From Paragordius varius (Eukaryota > Nematomorpha): 64,000 bases of DNA. The DNA lies in NCBI GenBank assembly GCA_964247055.1, contig OZ176055.1, positions 3,782,001 through 3,846,000 of the forward strand, read 5' to 3'. The notes beneath the pieces were generated by a model. That model was given only the letters and a program-made list of their open reading frames with translations. It had not been told where the DNA came from and did no database searches. A program made the translations under genes and the position numbers. Shown here piece after piece: positions 48,248 to 61,700 of the stretch. How positions within the stretch are numbered: position 1 is the stretch's first letter; every line of letters begins with the position of its first letter.

Positions 48248-51200
48248 GTGTACATGGAAACGATAAACTTCTTTCAATGTATGAAATCACACCGATCGAA
48301 AAGCTAAATAAACGATATCGCAAACAAACAAGCAAATTATCTCTAACGAATCAATCTTTATTGGAGACAGGAAATGCAATAACCAATAATACTCCAGATC
48401 AAAGTATTGATTTTCTACTAAAACATAATATAGCCGTCCATAAACCTATCCGTCAATTCTCGGATGAACTTAAATGGCTAGGCCACGATTTACATTTGAG
48501 TCAATGGGCTAATGAAAATATTGGACAAAATGTATCTCAATATGAAGATGATTTAAAGACCATTCTTAGTCAGGCTAAAATTAAATCGTGTGATTTTATA
48601 TGGTCAACTAAGAAAGAGTATATAGAAGAATTCAATCATAAAAATAGTGTTGAACCGAAACAGCAACATATGGCAATAATTGATGGCAATAATGAGAATG
48701 AGCTTTTGAAATCGACAAAATCTGATGGTAGGAAGAATAAGAAGAAAAAGAAAGTTAAACAATCCATGCCAAGCCCAAATACATTTTCATTAGAGGAGGA
48801 TAATGATGAAACTAAATCAATGAACCGTACAAAAATAATGGTTAAGGGCCAAGTATTAAAAGTATATTTTGCCTTTCTAATTATTTATCCGTGAAATTTT
48901 AAACTTTAAAACGATCAAAATAAATGAAAGTTTTACTTAGTAATAATAGATATTTATGTCAATCGTTGTTGCAGATAAGATTAAAGGATAACAATAATAA
49001 CTATACGTTTCACTTAATTTCACATTATATTTCAACATATAATTTTGCTTTAACCATGTGTGTCTAGGTGGCACTCATGTTAAATAACAATGCCATAGCT
49101 TTCTTAGAATATCAACCAACAAATGATAAAATTCAATCCGAAAATAAAAATGTCTCAAATTTCGCCGATTGGAAATTAGTAGGTCTTGTCCACAATCAAG
49201 GTCATAGTTCAGATGTGAGATCATTAGCTCTTTGCACAGATTCTAGTCTTCTCCTATCAACCAGTGCGGAGAGTTGTAAAATTTGGAATCGGTTTGTTTT
49301 TTATTTTTTACTTATTTTGCATTGTAGTTTTTATGCAAAGTTAAATTTATAAGTCTAAATACTTCAGTTGATCGTCCAACCATTGTTGAGAAAAAACATG
49401 GCTCACTACTCGAAACGATCCATACTTGAGCAAAATTAAATATTTGAGTCCACACACCAAATCATACTATAAAACAGGGGTGGCCAACACACAGCCCTTC
49501 AAGACTTTGTGTGCGGCCGGCAAAATTTGGAATCCATAATTTACAAAAACATGCATTCATAAAATCTTTGTAAAATTGATGATTCTCAGATAATTATTTG
49601 CCAAATAAGTTTATCACAATATCAAACACGAGAAAAAAATGTTACATTCCGCTTTCTTTGTGTAGTCTTTGTTAAAATAAATTATTAATGAATGTTCATA
49701 TATATTTCAAATGCGGTCCACAAAGCTATTTGTGTTGTGCTATACAATAGATTGTAATTACCCTATTCTAATGACTTTAAAACATTCTTTTTACAAATTT
49801 ATATAATCCATATTAGAACTACACAGAGATGTTTGAGAACTATGCCTTGCGAATATGGGTTATGTTGTTTATTTTTACCCATGGATCGATATTGTGCCGT
49901 TGGGACAAAGGTATATTGATTGGAAACAATAATATTAATATATTTTTATTTCAATTTGAACTCTTTAATCTTATTATTTTACACAATTATGCCTATTTGT
50001 TAGACTGGTAAAATTCATTTATATGACGTACAAAGTGGAGATTTAATCGAAAATATTGAGGCTCACACTGGTCCGGTTTGGACTATGGCTTTACATCCAA
50101 ATGAAGTATATTGTGATTTTTTTACACAAAAATTTAACCAATTTCTTAAATTGAAAACATATTTTGTTGTTTTTACTGTAAATTTAATAGCTCTAATTAA
50201 AATCAAACATTTTAGAATGAACAATGGTAACTAAGGGTACTGTTTTTTAATGTCTATATGTTCAATTTAATCAAAATACGGTTATCATTTAGTTTTCACA
50301 ACAGTTTTTTAGACCAGGGATGTTCAACACGCTTTTTTCGGGACCCAAAAGTGGTTTAAAAAATGGTAAAAAAATTAAAAATTCAATCAAAAATTTACGA
50401 TTATTTAGAATACATCCATAGTTCGGCTTAACATAAATAAGCAAAAATATTCAAAACAGCCGTAAAGATATTTGTGTTGGATATCCCTGGTTAAGACAAT
50501 GAGTATAAAATATTATATTTTCTAATCTATTCGAATATTATATATGTCACATATAAATAATAGCTTATGTATTTTACTTAACAGTCATTTTACTAATAAT
50601 ATAATCACTTAATTATTCGTTTACAAAATTAATGATTCAATATCAAAGATATAAGATTTATATTTAAATAATTTTATAGAATTTCATAGTGACAGGTGGT
50701 GGAGACCACATAGTCAAATTTTGGGAACTTGTATTTGTAAATGATCCTGATTACTCACAAACTGTCAAAAGAATTACTTTAAAAGAAAGTAAAACGCTTG
50801 TATTAACTGAAGAAATTATTTGTCTTGCCATAAGGTAAAATAAATTTTTGTTGTAAAAATGATGATTTTATAAAATGATTTTATAAATAAATCTCTTTAC
50901 AAAATTTATTTAGTCCTGATGAAAAATATTTAACGCTCGGGATGTTGGATAACACAGTTAAAATATTTTTTACGGATACATTGAAGGTAGTTTTTTTATT
51001 ATTGTAATAAATTGATTTATGCCCTAAATTAATACTTATAAATTTCAAAACTATCTATTATATAAAGAAGCATATAAATTTATAACTCGTAAAAATAAAT
51101 TTTTTAAACACAAATTAATCTTTGATTAGTATTATTTCTTGCTGACGGTTTTCATCGAAATAATTTAAACAATTTATCACGATCAAAAAGTTTTAAATAT

Positions 51201-54200
51201 AAATAAATTTATTATAGTATTTAACTCCATCATTCTTTCACTCGATTGTGAAAATATATTTTTATTTTATATTACAATAGTTTTATTTGAGTTTATATGG
51301 GCATTCCTTACCCGTTACCTGTTTAAGCATTTCTCCGGATAGTTCTTTGATTGTAACTGGGAGTGGAGATAAACTTTGCAAAATTTGGGGCTTAAAATTT
51401 GGTGATTGCCATAAAACATTGTTTGGTCATGCTGATGCAATTACCCACATCGCTTTTGTCCCGGTTAAACGATCCTTTGGTTTTTTTAATCCAGGTAATT
51501 TTGGTAGGGGGATATTTTTGAGTGTTAAATTTAAAAAAAATGTGATTTATATCATATACAACATTATAGATTAAATATTTTCACAGATATACTAATAGAG
51601 AAATTTGATTAAAAAATAACTTTTTTATATTTAACGCCAAACTTAGCATAAGATATAATAATTTTTACTATATTCCCATAAATCAACGTGAAACTTTTGT
51701 AATCTATAATATATATCTGCGATTTAATTTTCCTATTACAATCGATAAGTTAATTATAATGGTTTATTAATTACCGTTTTTCATGTTTTCTGGAAGATAA
51801 GTTAAACTATTGTTTTAATTTGCATTATTTTGTTCCTTTATTTATCCATTCCAAGTATCTCTTGTTTTTATATACGTTGACCGCAACAACAATTTTTTAA
51901 AGGGCTGGAAATAACCGATCATGATAACGAGGATGAGGTGTTGGAGCGTGATAAATGTCTCTTTTTTAGCGCAAGTAAAGACGGAACCATAATTCAATGG
52001 GATGCAATCAAATTTATCAAAATCTTTACGCTTAGGGTAAATAAATTTATGAAATCACACCTTTAATACACTGCAGTTAAGAATTAAATAATCGGATATT
52101 TAATTGCAGTCATATTTGCAATTTTTTTCGATCAGAAAAAGATAATAAAGACTGTAAGGTATGTTAAGTGTTGAATCTAAATGAAAAATGGTAAAAATTC
52201 TTTTTTAATGACTTGATTGCAATAAAAATTCTTTGAGTTTTTTCATTTAATATACTCGATAGCATGCAGAACTTTTGTTATGACTATATTACTACGTAGT
52301 CTTTTTAAGTTCATAATTCTTTAAAAATGTTACTTTGAATGAAGAATAATACATATAAATATATGTTTACTTATTTAAAATCGCGTTGCCTTAAGTTCAT
52401 TTGTACTATATCTATATTGCATTCTAATCCGATATTGGTAAACGCTTTAAACATTATTTTCTCATTTTCCATACCTATTTTTCATTATTTAGGGTCACCA
52501 CGCAGAAATTCGTGCAATGACTATTTCACCCATAGTGTTGGTTAGCGCATCCCATGATAAAACTATTCGATTTTGGTATAAGGGAGATTGCATCGTTAAT
52601 CCTGATGATGAATCAGCTACTGAAGCACAGCTAGAAAGTGAAAAACTTGCCCTGGAAACTATGGGGCTTAATGTAAAAATATTAATTAACCAGCTTTTTT
52701 TATCTTTTTCCCTTTGTTTCCTTGAAAACTTAAAGGTTTTAATTACCTTAGGGACCTTAAATTTGAGAATTAATGTTAAAAAATATTATAATTTGCAATA
52801 TATATAATGAAAATATAAATTTTTTCATTCTTAGACTTCAATCAAAGATATAATCAAGTTTGACCTATTATAATAATTCGAATACTAGACCCCATTTTAA
52901 AATTTGAATATAATATTGCCTGATTACACTGTTCAACAAGGTTTTGCACCACCCCATTATTTTTGCATTTTCTGATACCTAATGGCATGGAAAGGCCAAA
53001 ACAAAAAAGAAAATTGAGGCCACCAATAGGATTTTTCCGAAATTTAATTTTTGAATTTGTATTTAATTTAAAAATAACAATCATTTCTCGTGTACATATG
53101 TTTAAATATTCAAACGAACAAGTCGATACAAATAATATTCCATGCATGAATAACGAAATTCTAGGCATTAAATAAGATATTAAACAAGCTAAGAGCCAAA
53201 GTATTAAAAATCTAAAAGGGGCTTATGTATAGTGTGATAGATCCGGGCGGCTGCACAAGCTTTGCATATCCCCCAAGCGATCTAATTATGCCAGATATGG
53301 CAAAGATAACAATAAGTAATCGTAAGGCCCGATAAGAGAACTTGCAAGCAAAATCCAGGCAAATTGACATGTCAAATTAACCAATTCACAGAATAAAGTT
53401 AGATAAATTCTACAATTAAATTGAATAAAAAGATTAGGTAAATACAAATGGTCCAATCCCATAATAGTAAATTCTACTAAAAGTGGCTACACAACATCCA
53501 TCTGATATTAAATATACAAAACAACCAATAATTTTAAAATATAAAGTATATCCACTAGGTATAAAAAAAGGATTTTTTATAAGAACCAACTCAAGAAAAA
53601 AAGCCTAATAAGTACTCGAAAGAACGAAAACTAACAAAAGAAATATAGCCTACCTAAAAGCCGAAGGTTTAAACCATAGTGCCCTTTTTAGTATTTTTTT
53701 AAAAATTTTTATACGTATTAAAAATTCACTTGAAAGAAAAAGACTAAATTTTGACGTTTAAGTCCGTACTATTTTTTTCTCTCTGATATTTAAATGACAT
53801 ATTTATATTCAAAAGATAGAGTTTAAAACGCTTTATTAAATGATATTAAGTTTATAATATAATAACATTTTATTATAAAGTTATATTTAATTTTCTCTCG
53901 ATTTTCTCTTGTTTTTGAAAAATTGAAAAACCCATAATATTTCAAAATTCTGATTGGCGGGATCAAAAATTTTTTCACATTCGGTTTTAAAACACTGAAA
54001 TTAGTCATAAGTTAAAAGTTTGAGTGGTTGGTGCTCAAAAATGTCCAAATTTGTCGACTAGTGTTTTCAGCACGAGCTTTTTAGTTTTTAGAAGCTGTTT
54101 ACTTTAGAAACGCTGATTATGATGGGAGCGTTTACTATAAATACCCTTTTATATAAACTTTTTAATGCAATAATGTTTGCTGTTAACAGATATTCCCGAC

Positions 54201-56281
54201 TAAATCAAATATAAATTATGAAGTTGGTTTACCAATCGCTAAAGGCCTTAAAACATTGGATGTTACCGAAAGACTCATGCAAACATTAGATGAATACGAG
54301 CAAACGCTTAAAAATGGTTATTTATTATATATTAATCATATTAAATTTTCCCTGATTAATTATTTAAATTAGTTTTTCATTGGGAAATTATAAGTATGGT
54401 ATTCATTGGCCATTAAATTACAAACTGTGTTGTTATTATTACAGTAAAAATTGGAATTATACAGATTACATGTTAAAATATAATGACAAATATTCTTTTT
54501 TAAAAGACAGCCATACTTTTCAAACTTGATTTTTTAAATAAAACTCATAAGTACATAATAGAGATGTATATTGGTAACACAATTAATTATGTATTTTACG
54601 ATTGTTAAATGATTTTTATAGCATAAATTAAGGTTTAAAAAAGTATGGTTATCTTTTGAAAAAAAAATACTTTTTATATATTTACGTTTCGTCCGTATAA
54701 TTTTCAATTTTTACTGTGCTAAATAATTTTTTTGAATATAAGGCTCCTCTCAAGCTATATGTCAACCAACTACCAATCAACATGTTAGCGCAGATACATT
54801 ATTTGATGAGGCCATTATGCAAGAAATACATAGTTATACATCTATTCCTTCTAATATAACTGAAATTGAAAATAATGCTATACCATCAGAGGACTCAAAT
54901 AATGTTGATGAGCTTATGTTAGAAAATGAACAAAATGATGGGAATGATGAGGGTTTTATAGATGCACCACAGTAATTTATCTATATATAATGTGCTTTTT
55001 TTAATTTTTTTACAAAAAATGGTTATAATTTAATTTATCTTATTTTTTTATCTAAGGGCTTGATATTAAAGCTTTACTCATTTATTAAGAATTTTTGCAA
55101 TTTATACCCCATTAGTTATATGCCCTTAAGTTATGCTCACAAATTTCTTACTTATTTCCATTATATAAATATTAATGTGAGAATAAAGTTTAATTCCTAC
55201 AATATTTTGCATAAAATTATTTTACCCAAATAGGCAATCATTAATTGAACCACAAACCATTAAAGACCAAATTAATAACGATAACACAATTTTATCTACT
55301 AATTCTCCCCAACGAAAAACAGTTGGAGAAATTTTAAAAGAGTGGGATCAATTACCGAGCGGATATACAGGAGCGCTTGCAAAAGAGGAAAAAATATCCC
55401 TTCAAATTCGCACTTTACATGAATGTGTTAAGAACATGAAATACAGGTTATACATTTATATATATTAGAATTATCATGCGATCGTATTTATGATTTGAAA
55501 ATATTGGCATGCTTTTGCCAAAAATTTGAATATCAATACATTAGTTTTATTTTTTCATACCACATTTTACGGCTACATCCACATCATATCATTTAGTATA
55601 TATATAAAATTTTTCATTTGCTACAAATAAACTTTTTTTAAAAAAATTACTTAATAAAATATAAGAAATTTGCTTCTCAACCAAATAAATTGATATAATT
55701 TTTTTTATATAACGGCGTTTTTAGATTGTCAATTTAATTATTATATTTAAACTGGACCTAAATTTAAGTTATTTATTTGTTAAATTTACTCTTTTTTCAA
55801 TTATACTGTTTTTAGTGAAATGGAATTCGCGTCACTTTTGCTCCCACGATCTCAATTATATAGTTTGATTCATTTACTTCATGGTTACATAAATTGTCAC
55901 CAAATTTCTCCGGAAAATATTCCTGTTATAATAGATGGCCATGCCCTCGAAGCTTGTGTTAGACTTTTATGTTTTATTTTCAAAACACAAATATCGCATC
56001 CGGATAATATACCACAAATTCATATACCCATTCTGTTGGATTTGAAAGAAAAGGTAACATTTCTTTTTTCTGGAATAATATGTTTGATGAAAAGTTATTT
56101 TATTGTTATTTATATTAAAATTTAGGTTGCAAAGCTAATAAGCCATTATCGGGATACCATTGGGTTCAACAAAACTATATTATCTTACATAAGCAAATTG
56201 CCCAAAAATGAAATCTCTACCAACAACAATAAATCACAAATGATGATTCAAACAAAACAGAAAAAGAAAAAAGGAAATTAA
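47029..56281 (+). CDS. WDR3: WDR3/Utp12, UTP-B subunit of the SSU processome, 18 exons
   Basis: A nucleolar WD40 protein needed for early 18S pre-rRNA processing. Exons: 47029-47184, 47206-47421, 47445-47855, 48025-48160, 48248-48861, 49068-49291, 49817-49910, 50004-50105, 50680-50834, 50914-50986, 51281-51494, 51903-52036, 52493-52672, 54190-54316, 54743-54971, 55234-55446, 55816-56053, 56126-56281. All phases agree, giving ~1223 residues (human 943). Motifs follow the human order: MGIIRDFLRYE, HITLWDLVSETG, QHCFRT, VHGNDKLLSMYEI with a Lys-rich linker, HSSDVRSLAL, TGKIHLYDVQSGDLIENI, FYLSLYGHSLPVTCLSIS, KIWGLKFGDCHKTLFGH, SASKDGTIIQWDA, SASHDKTIRFW. The helical Utp12 C-terminal domain follows, with LPRSQLYSLIHLL and ISHYRDTIGFN, then a Lys tail. 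Extra length is mainly in exons 5 and 12-15. Introns 1-2 are 21 and 23 nt; introns 6 and 8 hold hAT MITEs. Confidence 0.95.
47185..47205 (+). other. 21-nt intron 1 of WDR3
   Basis: Begins gtttttacaa and ends aatatttag. Unspliced, the frame meets a stop at its last codon. Removal joins DLKTFER to NLTLNGEESEVT in phase 0, matching the first WD repeat boundary of Utp12. Confidence 0.8.
47422..47444 (+). other. 23-nt intron 2 of WDR3
   Basis: Begins gtatgtagct and ends gaaatttag. Removal joins GSRLVAGSL to DSHITLWDLV, restoring an ordinary WD repeat (human ASGSKDTDIIVWDV). The unspliced frame has an in-frame stop. Confidence 0.88.
48212..48245. repeat. (AT)n tract at the 3' end of WDR3 intron 4
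   Basis: A ~17-unit TA dinucleotide run ends two bases before the CAG acceptor at 48245-48247, so the usual polypyrimidine position is taken by alternating T and A. Confidence 0.8.
49475..49739. mobile_element. hAT-type MITE in WDR3 intron 6
   Basis: Starts CAGGGGTGGCCAACACAC. The right part reads ATGCGGTCCACAAAG and TTTGTGTTG, matching in reverse. Flanks ctataaaa (49467-49474) and ctatacaa (49740-49747) agree at 7 of 8 positions. The right tip is missing a few bases. Confidence 0.75.
50315..50489. mobile_element. hAT-type MITE in WDR3 intron 8
   Basis: Tips CAGGGATGTTCAACAC and, reversed, CAGGGATATCCAACAC. Flanks ttttagac and gttaagac agree at 6 of 8. At 175 bp it is the smallest member here. 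Its tip matches the element starting at 29032. Confidence 0.8.
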
Positions 56282-58744
56282 TTATCTTAATTTAATATTA
56301 TCTTAAAAAATAACTAAATGAAATAAAAATACTCCCATAATTATACCTAAGAAATTATAATAATAAAAATTTATTTTAATAAAATTGGCCATCATCAACA
56401 AAATACATAGATAGGCAGGTATATAAGTAGGTAAAGATTGAGATACCGGATTTGAAGTATTCTTCCCACGAAGTGATTTATATTGATAATATTCCTACTT
56501 CATGGTTTATTTATGCGATTTTTTGCATAATACGTGCCCATGTGTAAACTAATGATTTTGCATATCATTATAAAACTGGCCTTTCCCGTTAGCGCATTTT
56601 CATGTCCCAGCCAACACAGTGGAAGGTAGCAATAGGACTTTGTTGTGTTGGGGTCTGTTGGATATAAAGAACAAAAGAATCACCAATTATAAATCGATTT
56701 ATTTTGACTACGAATATTTGAAAATATTCCAGCCTAATACAGTTTCAGTAAATTTTTCGACAACTCTTTAACGTTTATCATGTATTTGTGCCCGCTCTTA
56801 TAGTTGCGTTTTAGTTTTTCCGATGTTCAATTTTTCTGAGGATATTTTTATCCCAAATATATTCGCTATATCCAATGGGGTAGATAACCCCCTAACACCC
56901 GCCCCTTTATATTTCACTAGGTGTCTTGATCGGAAACTATTTATAGAAAGTATTTTACAAATATATTGTGTTATATTTGTTATCCAATTATCATTATAAA
57001 TCCTTGTATGCTGCAAGAGTGGCCGATCTTCTGGATGTATTTTGCAAGTAAAGGCGCATCTGTCTATTTATCATCACACATTGTCCACAAAATTTGATTA
57101 AATATATATATATATATATTTTGATTGGAAATCCATCAATATTATCGATGCTTTTGGTTTTGGGCCTTACGATAGTTTTAAAAAGTTATTAACACCGTAA
57201 TGGTAATATTCCTATATCAGAATATAGAAAAATTTGTGCACATTTCGTTTGATAAGATGTAAATGCATCAAAAATATCCCTAAAATATAGCATAAACTAC
57301 ACATACGAAGCAAAAATTTATAAAATTTTAGATCTTGGCAAAGAAAATCCTAAATTTTGACTAAAATGGACAGGTATCGCGGGATAATAAATTTCAAATC
57401 TGTGTTAAATTTTGGCACCAAAAAAGCCATTTCCAAAAATGGATATTTTCTTCAAAATTAATTTTTTGAAAATTTTAGTGATGCGAATTTTATGGCATTT
57501 TGAAGTATGGTGAAGCGAAATTATAAAAGTTACTTTTTTAAATTTGTGTAATGTTAAAAAACCATTTATTAAAATGAAAACGAAAGATTAATAAAAAATT
57601 CTGTGATAGAAATTTTAAGCATCATTATATTATCTCGAAAAATGCTTATCTTGAAGCGTTTTTCCGTTTCCATTATGCTTCAAAATACCATTACCGTTCT
57701 GGAACCACTCTTGTTCCGGTTTCACAGTGTAAAGAGGTAGTTCTCTTGGGTTGTTGTAAGAAATTTTTAAAAAGTTTTAAGATAAGGCCAAAAAGAATTT
57801 ATTTTTATATTTAATAAAAACATGCAAGATTCGTAGCGAAAGAATGATTTTTGTCGGATGGAATTCGGTAATGCCTTATTTTTGATGTTAAAAGCAAGAA
57901 AAAGGTTATTTGAGATTTTAAGGTCATTTTATTTTTACCTGAGATTGAAAAAGGCGAAGATATATCTTGTGTATCCCCCTGATTATTTTGAGACTGTTCG
58001 AAAAAGAATTAAATATTGAGGAAATGAAAAATACTCAAACCATTTGTTTTTGAATGATTTACAAACTTAACGAAAGTATATTACTACTGTTATAAATAAA
58101 GATTTAAGAATTAATCCGTCAAAATTAAAAATAATGGTCTCAAAATCATTAAATACTTCATTTCTGAAATTATAAAACATTCCTTAATTCGGCAATCAAT
58201 ATATTGGAAACAGTGCCAAAATGTTTTATTCCATTAAATGTGGTCTTAACTACCGCATAAATAATAGCTTACTTAAAGGACTCGCAAATGAAAGCAAAAG
58301 CACGATAAATCCTGATACATTGTATATATAGCTTCCATTTGGAACTAAAGTTGCTGAAAAATTGTAACCGATTCTTTGGGTAAGAACCGTCCTTCCCAAG
58401 ACTATCTTATTTTAATTTTTATAAATTACCCTAAAAGATAATATGTTAAATGCATATAAACTTAATTATTTTATTTTTAATTTATACTGTTTCGGGTGGC
58501 ACTTTTTTAGGATATAAGATAAATTAGATATATTAGGCAACAAAAAGTGTGGGAAAAATGTTTTGTAAATAATGCGCACAGAGTGATTTTTAATTTATAA
58601 CATTTAGATTTGTGGATTTGAAACGCAAATTTTAATAAGAACTAAATTCATCTTTGTTTACTCAGATGATTATGTATGTCAACCATTCATATAAAAACGT
58701 GCAAGACATTTGAGGTGTGCACCATGTGGTAATTTTTTACAGGT
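56282..58744. other. WDR3-HSPA13 intergenic region with repeats
   Basis: Apart from the hairpin repeat at 56440-56690 and a dispersed repeat piece at about 57400-57700 (landmarks TAAATTTTGGCACC and TTTCCGTTTCCATTATGC), no feature was recognised. A 72-codon minus frame at 56798-57016 has no support. The HSPA13 promoter should be close to 58700. Confidence 0.4.
56440..56690 (+). repeat. Conserved hairpin repeat, copy 2
   Basis: Plus strand aligns with the reverse complement of 22295-22510. Conserved text includes ATGCGATTTTTTGCATAA-like sequence, AAACTGGCCTTT, GCGCATTTTCATG and GCAATAGGACTTTGTTG. Here the stem arms are CCAACACA and TGTGTTGG, differing from copy 1 yet still pairing. Confidence 0.55.
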
Positions 58745-61700
58745 ATGGTGGATTATTTTCCATCCTTTGGTAAAATTTTGTAATTACTTTAGGATTATTA
58801 ATATGTGGCTTTTTAACTGCGGCTTATTTTTATCAAAAATATCAACCTCCACCAAAACCGACTATTGTTGGTCTTGATTTAGGGACCACATATTCATCAA
58901 TAGGTACATTTCATGCCGTTTCAGGGGACGTAACTATATATGATCTAGATCAATCACATAAAAGCATTCCAAGTCAATTATATTTTGGGTATTTTTTTAT
59001 TTTTAAAATAAGTTTAGATGGGAATATTTATTTGGGATACGAGGCTCAGGTTTTAGCCCAACAAAATTCATCTTACCTTGTGTATGACGCTAAAAGATTT
59101 ATTGGAAAAAAATTTACCGATGCCGAGCTATTGGAATTAACTCAATTATATCCTTTTGATGTAATATACAATTTTTTTATGCAAACCTTTTTATTTTTTT
59201 GATATCTAATAGCTCAAAAACTGGAACGGAAATATATATTTTGCCCTACCAATGAATTATCATTTGCAACATGGAACTTTAAACGATATTTTATCAAAAC
59301 TTGGCACCACATGCTCGACCCCTACCCATTTCACAAAATTTACCGGGAGCCGTGGTAAATATATATTGTGAGAATTAAATATTTTATCTCCATATCTTTT
59401 TTTTGAGCTTGTTTTTGAAATATTTATAATATATTCTTTTCTTGAAAATTAATAATTTTCCAAGGCAAGGGTGAATATCTATCGTATTTATTTCCGTAAT
59501 TTAAATTTTTACAGATTATGAAGCAATCATTGCGAGTTATAATAAATCACACATTGTTTGGCATTCAAATACTATGTACATTTCCCCTGAATGTATTGGA
59601 GCCATAATAATATCATTTATGGTTGGAAAAGTTAAAGAAAAAATTAATAGGAATCTTGGAAAGGGCATAATGGCCGTTCCGGCTGATTTTGATTCGTATC
59701 AAGAGGCCGCCACGAACGTTGCTGCAAATATGGCTGGTAAAATTTTTTAAATTCTTACAAAACCATAAAATATTAACGATAAGGACAAAAAAGTCATAAT
59801 TTATATAAAGATGGTCATATTTTTTAAATTATATGTTTATATGTTTTGGATAACGAGTAATCTTTTATTTTATTAAATAATTGTAATAATATCGGTTTAA
59901 CTGAATTCATGGATTGTAAAAATGATTTTTTATATAAATTAATATTTAATAAGTATTCTGCTAGGGAGTTTCTGAATTGGTGTCTACTTTTAAATTTTTA
60001 TTGCACATTATTTTCCTATAAAAATTTAAAGTTACAAATAATTTCTTGGGTCCTTTTTTTTCTTTGATTTTTCATGGGTTTTTTTTCAGAGATTGGAACC
60101 CAATTGTGTTAGGTAAGAAAACAAAATAAATAGCTTGTGATTACTCTACAAATAATTATATGGTACGGACCCTACTTATATATCTATGTAAGCCCCTTTA
60201 AAATCAAACGCTCAAACATTATATACTTTTTCCATATTTTTTACCCCCAAAAGATTTTTGTATATTTTTTTGCAATGTAGGTTTAGACGTTTTACGAACT
60301 ATTAGTGAACCGACGGCTGCTGCCTTATCTTGCGGTCTTCACCTGAAACGAGATTTAAAACATGTCATAGTGATTGATATAGGAGGTGGTACCACAGACA
60401 TTTCTATGTTAAGTTTACGAGCTGGCATGTTTTATGTCCAATCTTTATCAGGTATCTGTCTCATTAGCACAAAAACCTATATATGGATATACACATCCAA
60501 GCTTGTTCTAAATCTTATTATCCCTTGTTTTAGTTTTATTATCTTTGTAATTGTAATTTATTTTTTAGAGGAATATTTTTAACTATTGGTATATTTTTTT
60601 AATCATGACAAAATTTAAGATAATAATCCTCCTTCCCTTTATACAAGTAAAAAAATTCTAAATCATTTTTATATATTATTGATATTCATTAAGGTAATAA
60701 TCGCTTGGGTGGTCAAGATTTTAATTATCAACTTTTACATTACATATTACACGTGGACATTAAAAGGCTTTATGGAGCAAATGTACAAATACAGAGAAAT
60801 GCCGATCTTGAAGCCCTTAAAATGGGTGTGGAAAGGGCCAAATTATATGTTTGTACCATAGATAACACAGTAAAAATTAATCTTTTTAAAATAAAACATA
60901 AAAGGCAAATGAAATAGTTTCATGTGTAAAATTATTTTTGATTTTTTCCCATAACTAATATGATAACATTAAATATAAACTTATGTTTATTGCCAACATT
61001 TAAATTTTTACCTAAAATGTTATATGTTTGTTTTAAATATAAATATTTAAAGTATGGTATTTTTTATAAAAAATATTAGTCTATACTCCATTTTTATGTT
61101 TGGTTTTTATATATTTCATTTTGATTTTCTTGTAATAATTTTTATAAAATTTACTGAACAGGTAAATTTGGATCAGAAAGCCTATTATACAATAGAAATG
61201 CCTCTCCATTTAGTACAGCAAAAAACTGGCGGACATAGCAATTTTGATGTTAATAATGAGAAAAGTATTTTTAATTTTTTTTTATATTACCATTACGTGT
61301 TTTTTTATAAAATAGAGACTTCATAAAATTTAACCGTTATTAGACTCTGAATATTTTAGTCATTAATTGTAATAATAATGAATTAATCCCATAAACGTAA
61401 GGATATGTTAGAAATGAAAAAAATAAATACCAAAATTGTTATTAGTAATAGTATAAATTAACAACTATTTTCCAAAAATTTGATTTTACATTTATTTACA
61501 TTATATTTTATGCTATTATTTAACTTTCATTTAAGGTTTTAAACTTATGATATTATTTGGCTTATTATTTATAATAACGTCATAGTCGGCGTTCAAAATG
61601 TATTTAAAACCGGTCCAATTTAATAATTAGCAAAGAAATATGTTAAAACAATGTTAGATAAAAATATTGTATTAAATCGATTCCATATGTAATTTATTAT

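Noticed and set aside
52673-54189. Open frames on both strands (52854-53175) within WDR3 intron 13
   Set aside because: Both strands are open over the same bases, neither resembles a protein family, and the WDR3 exons on either side join in phase without them.
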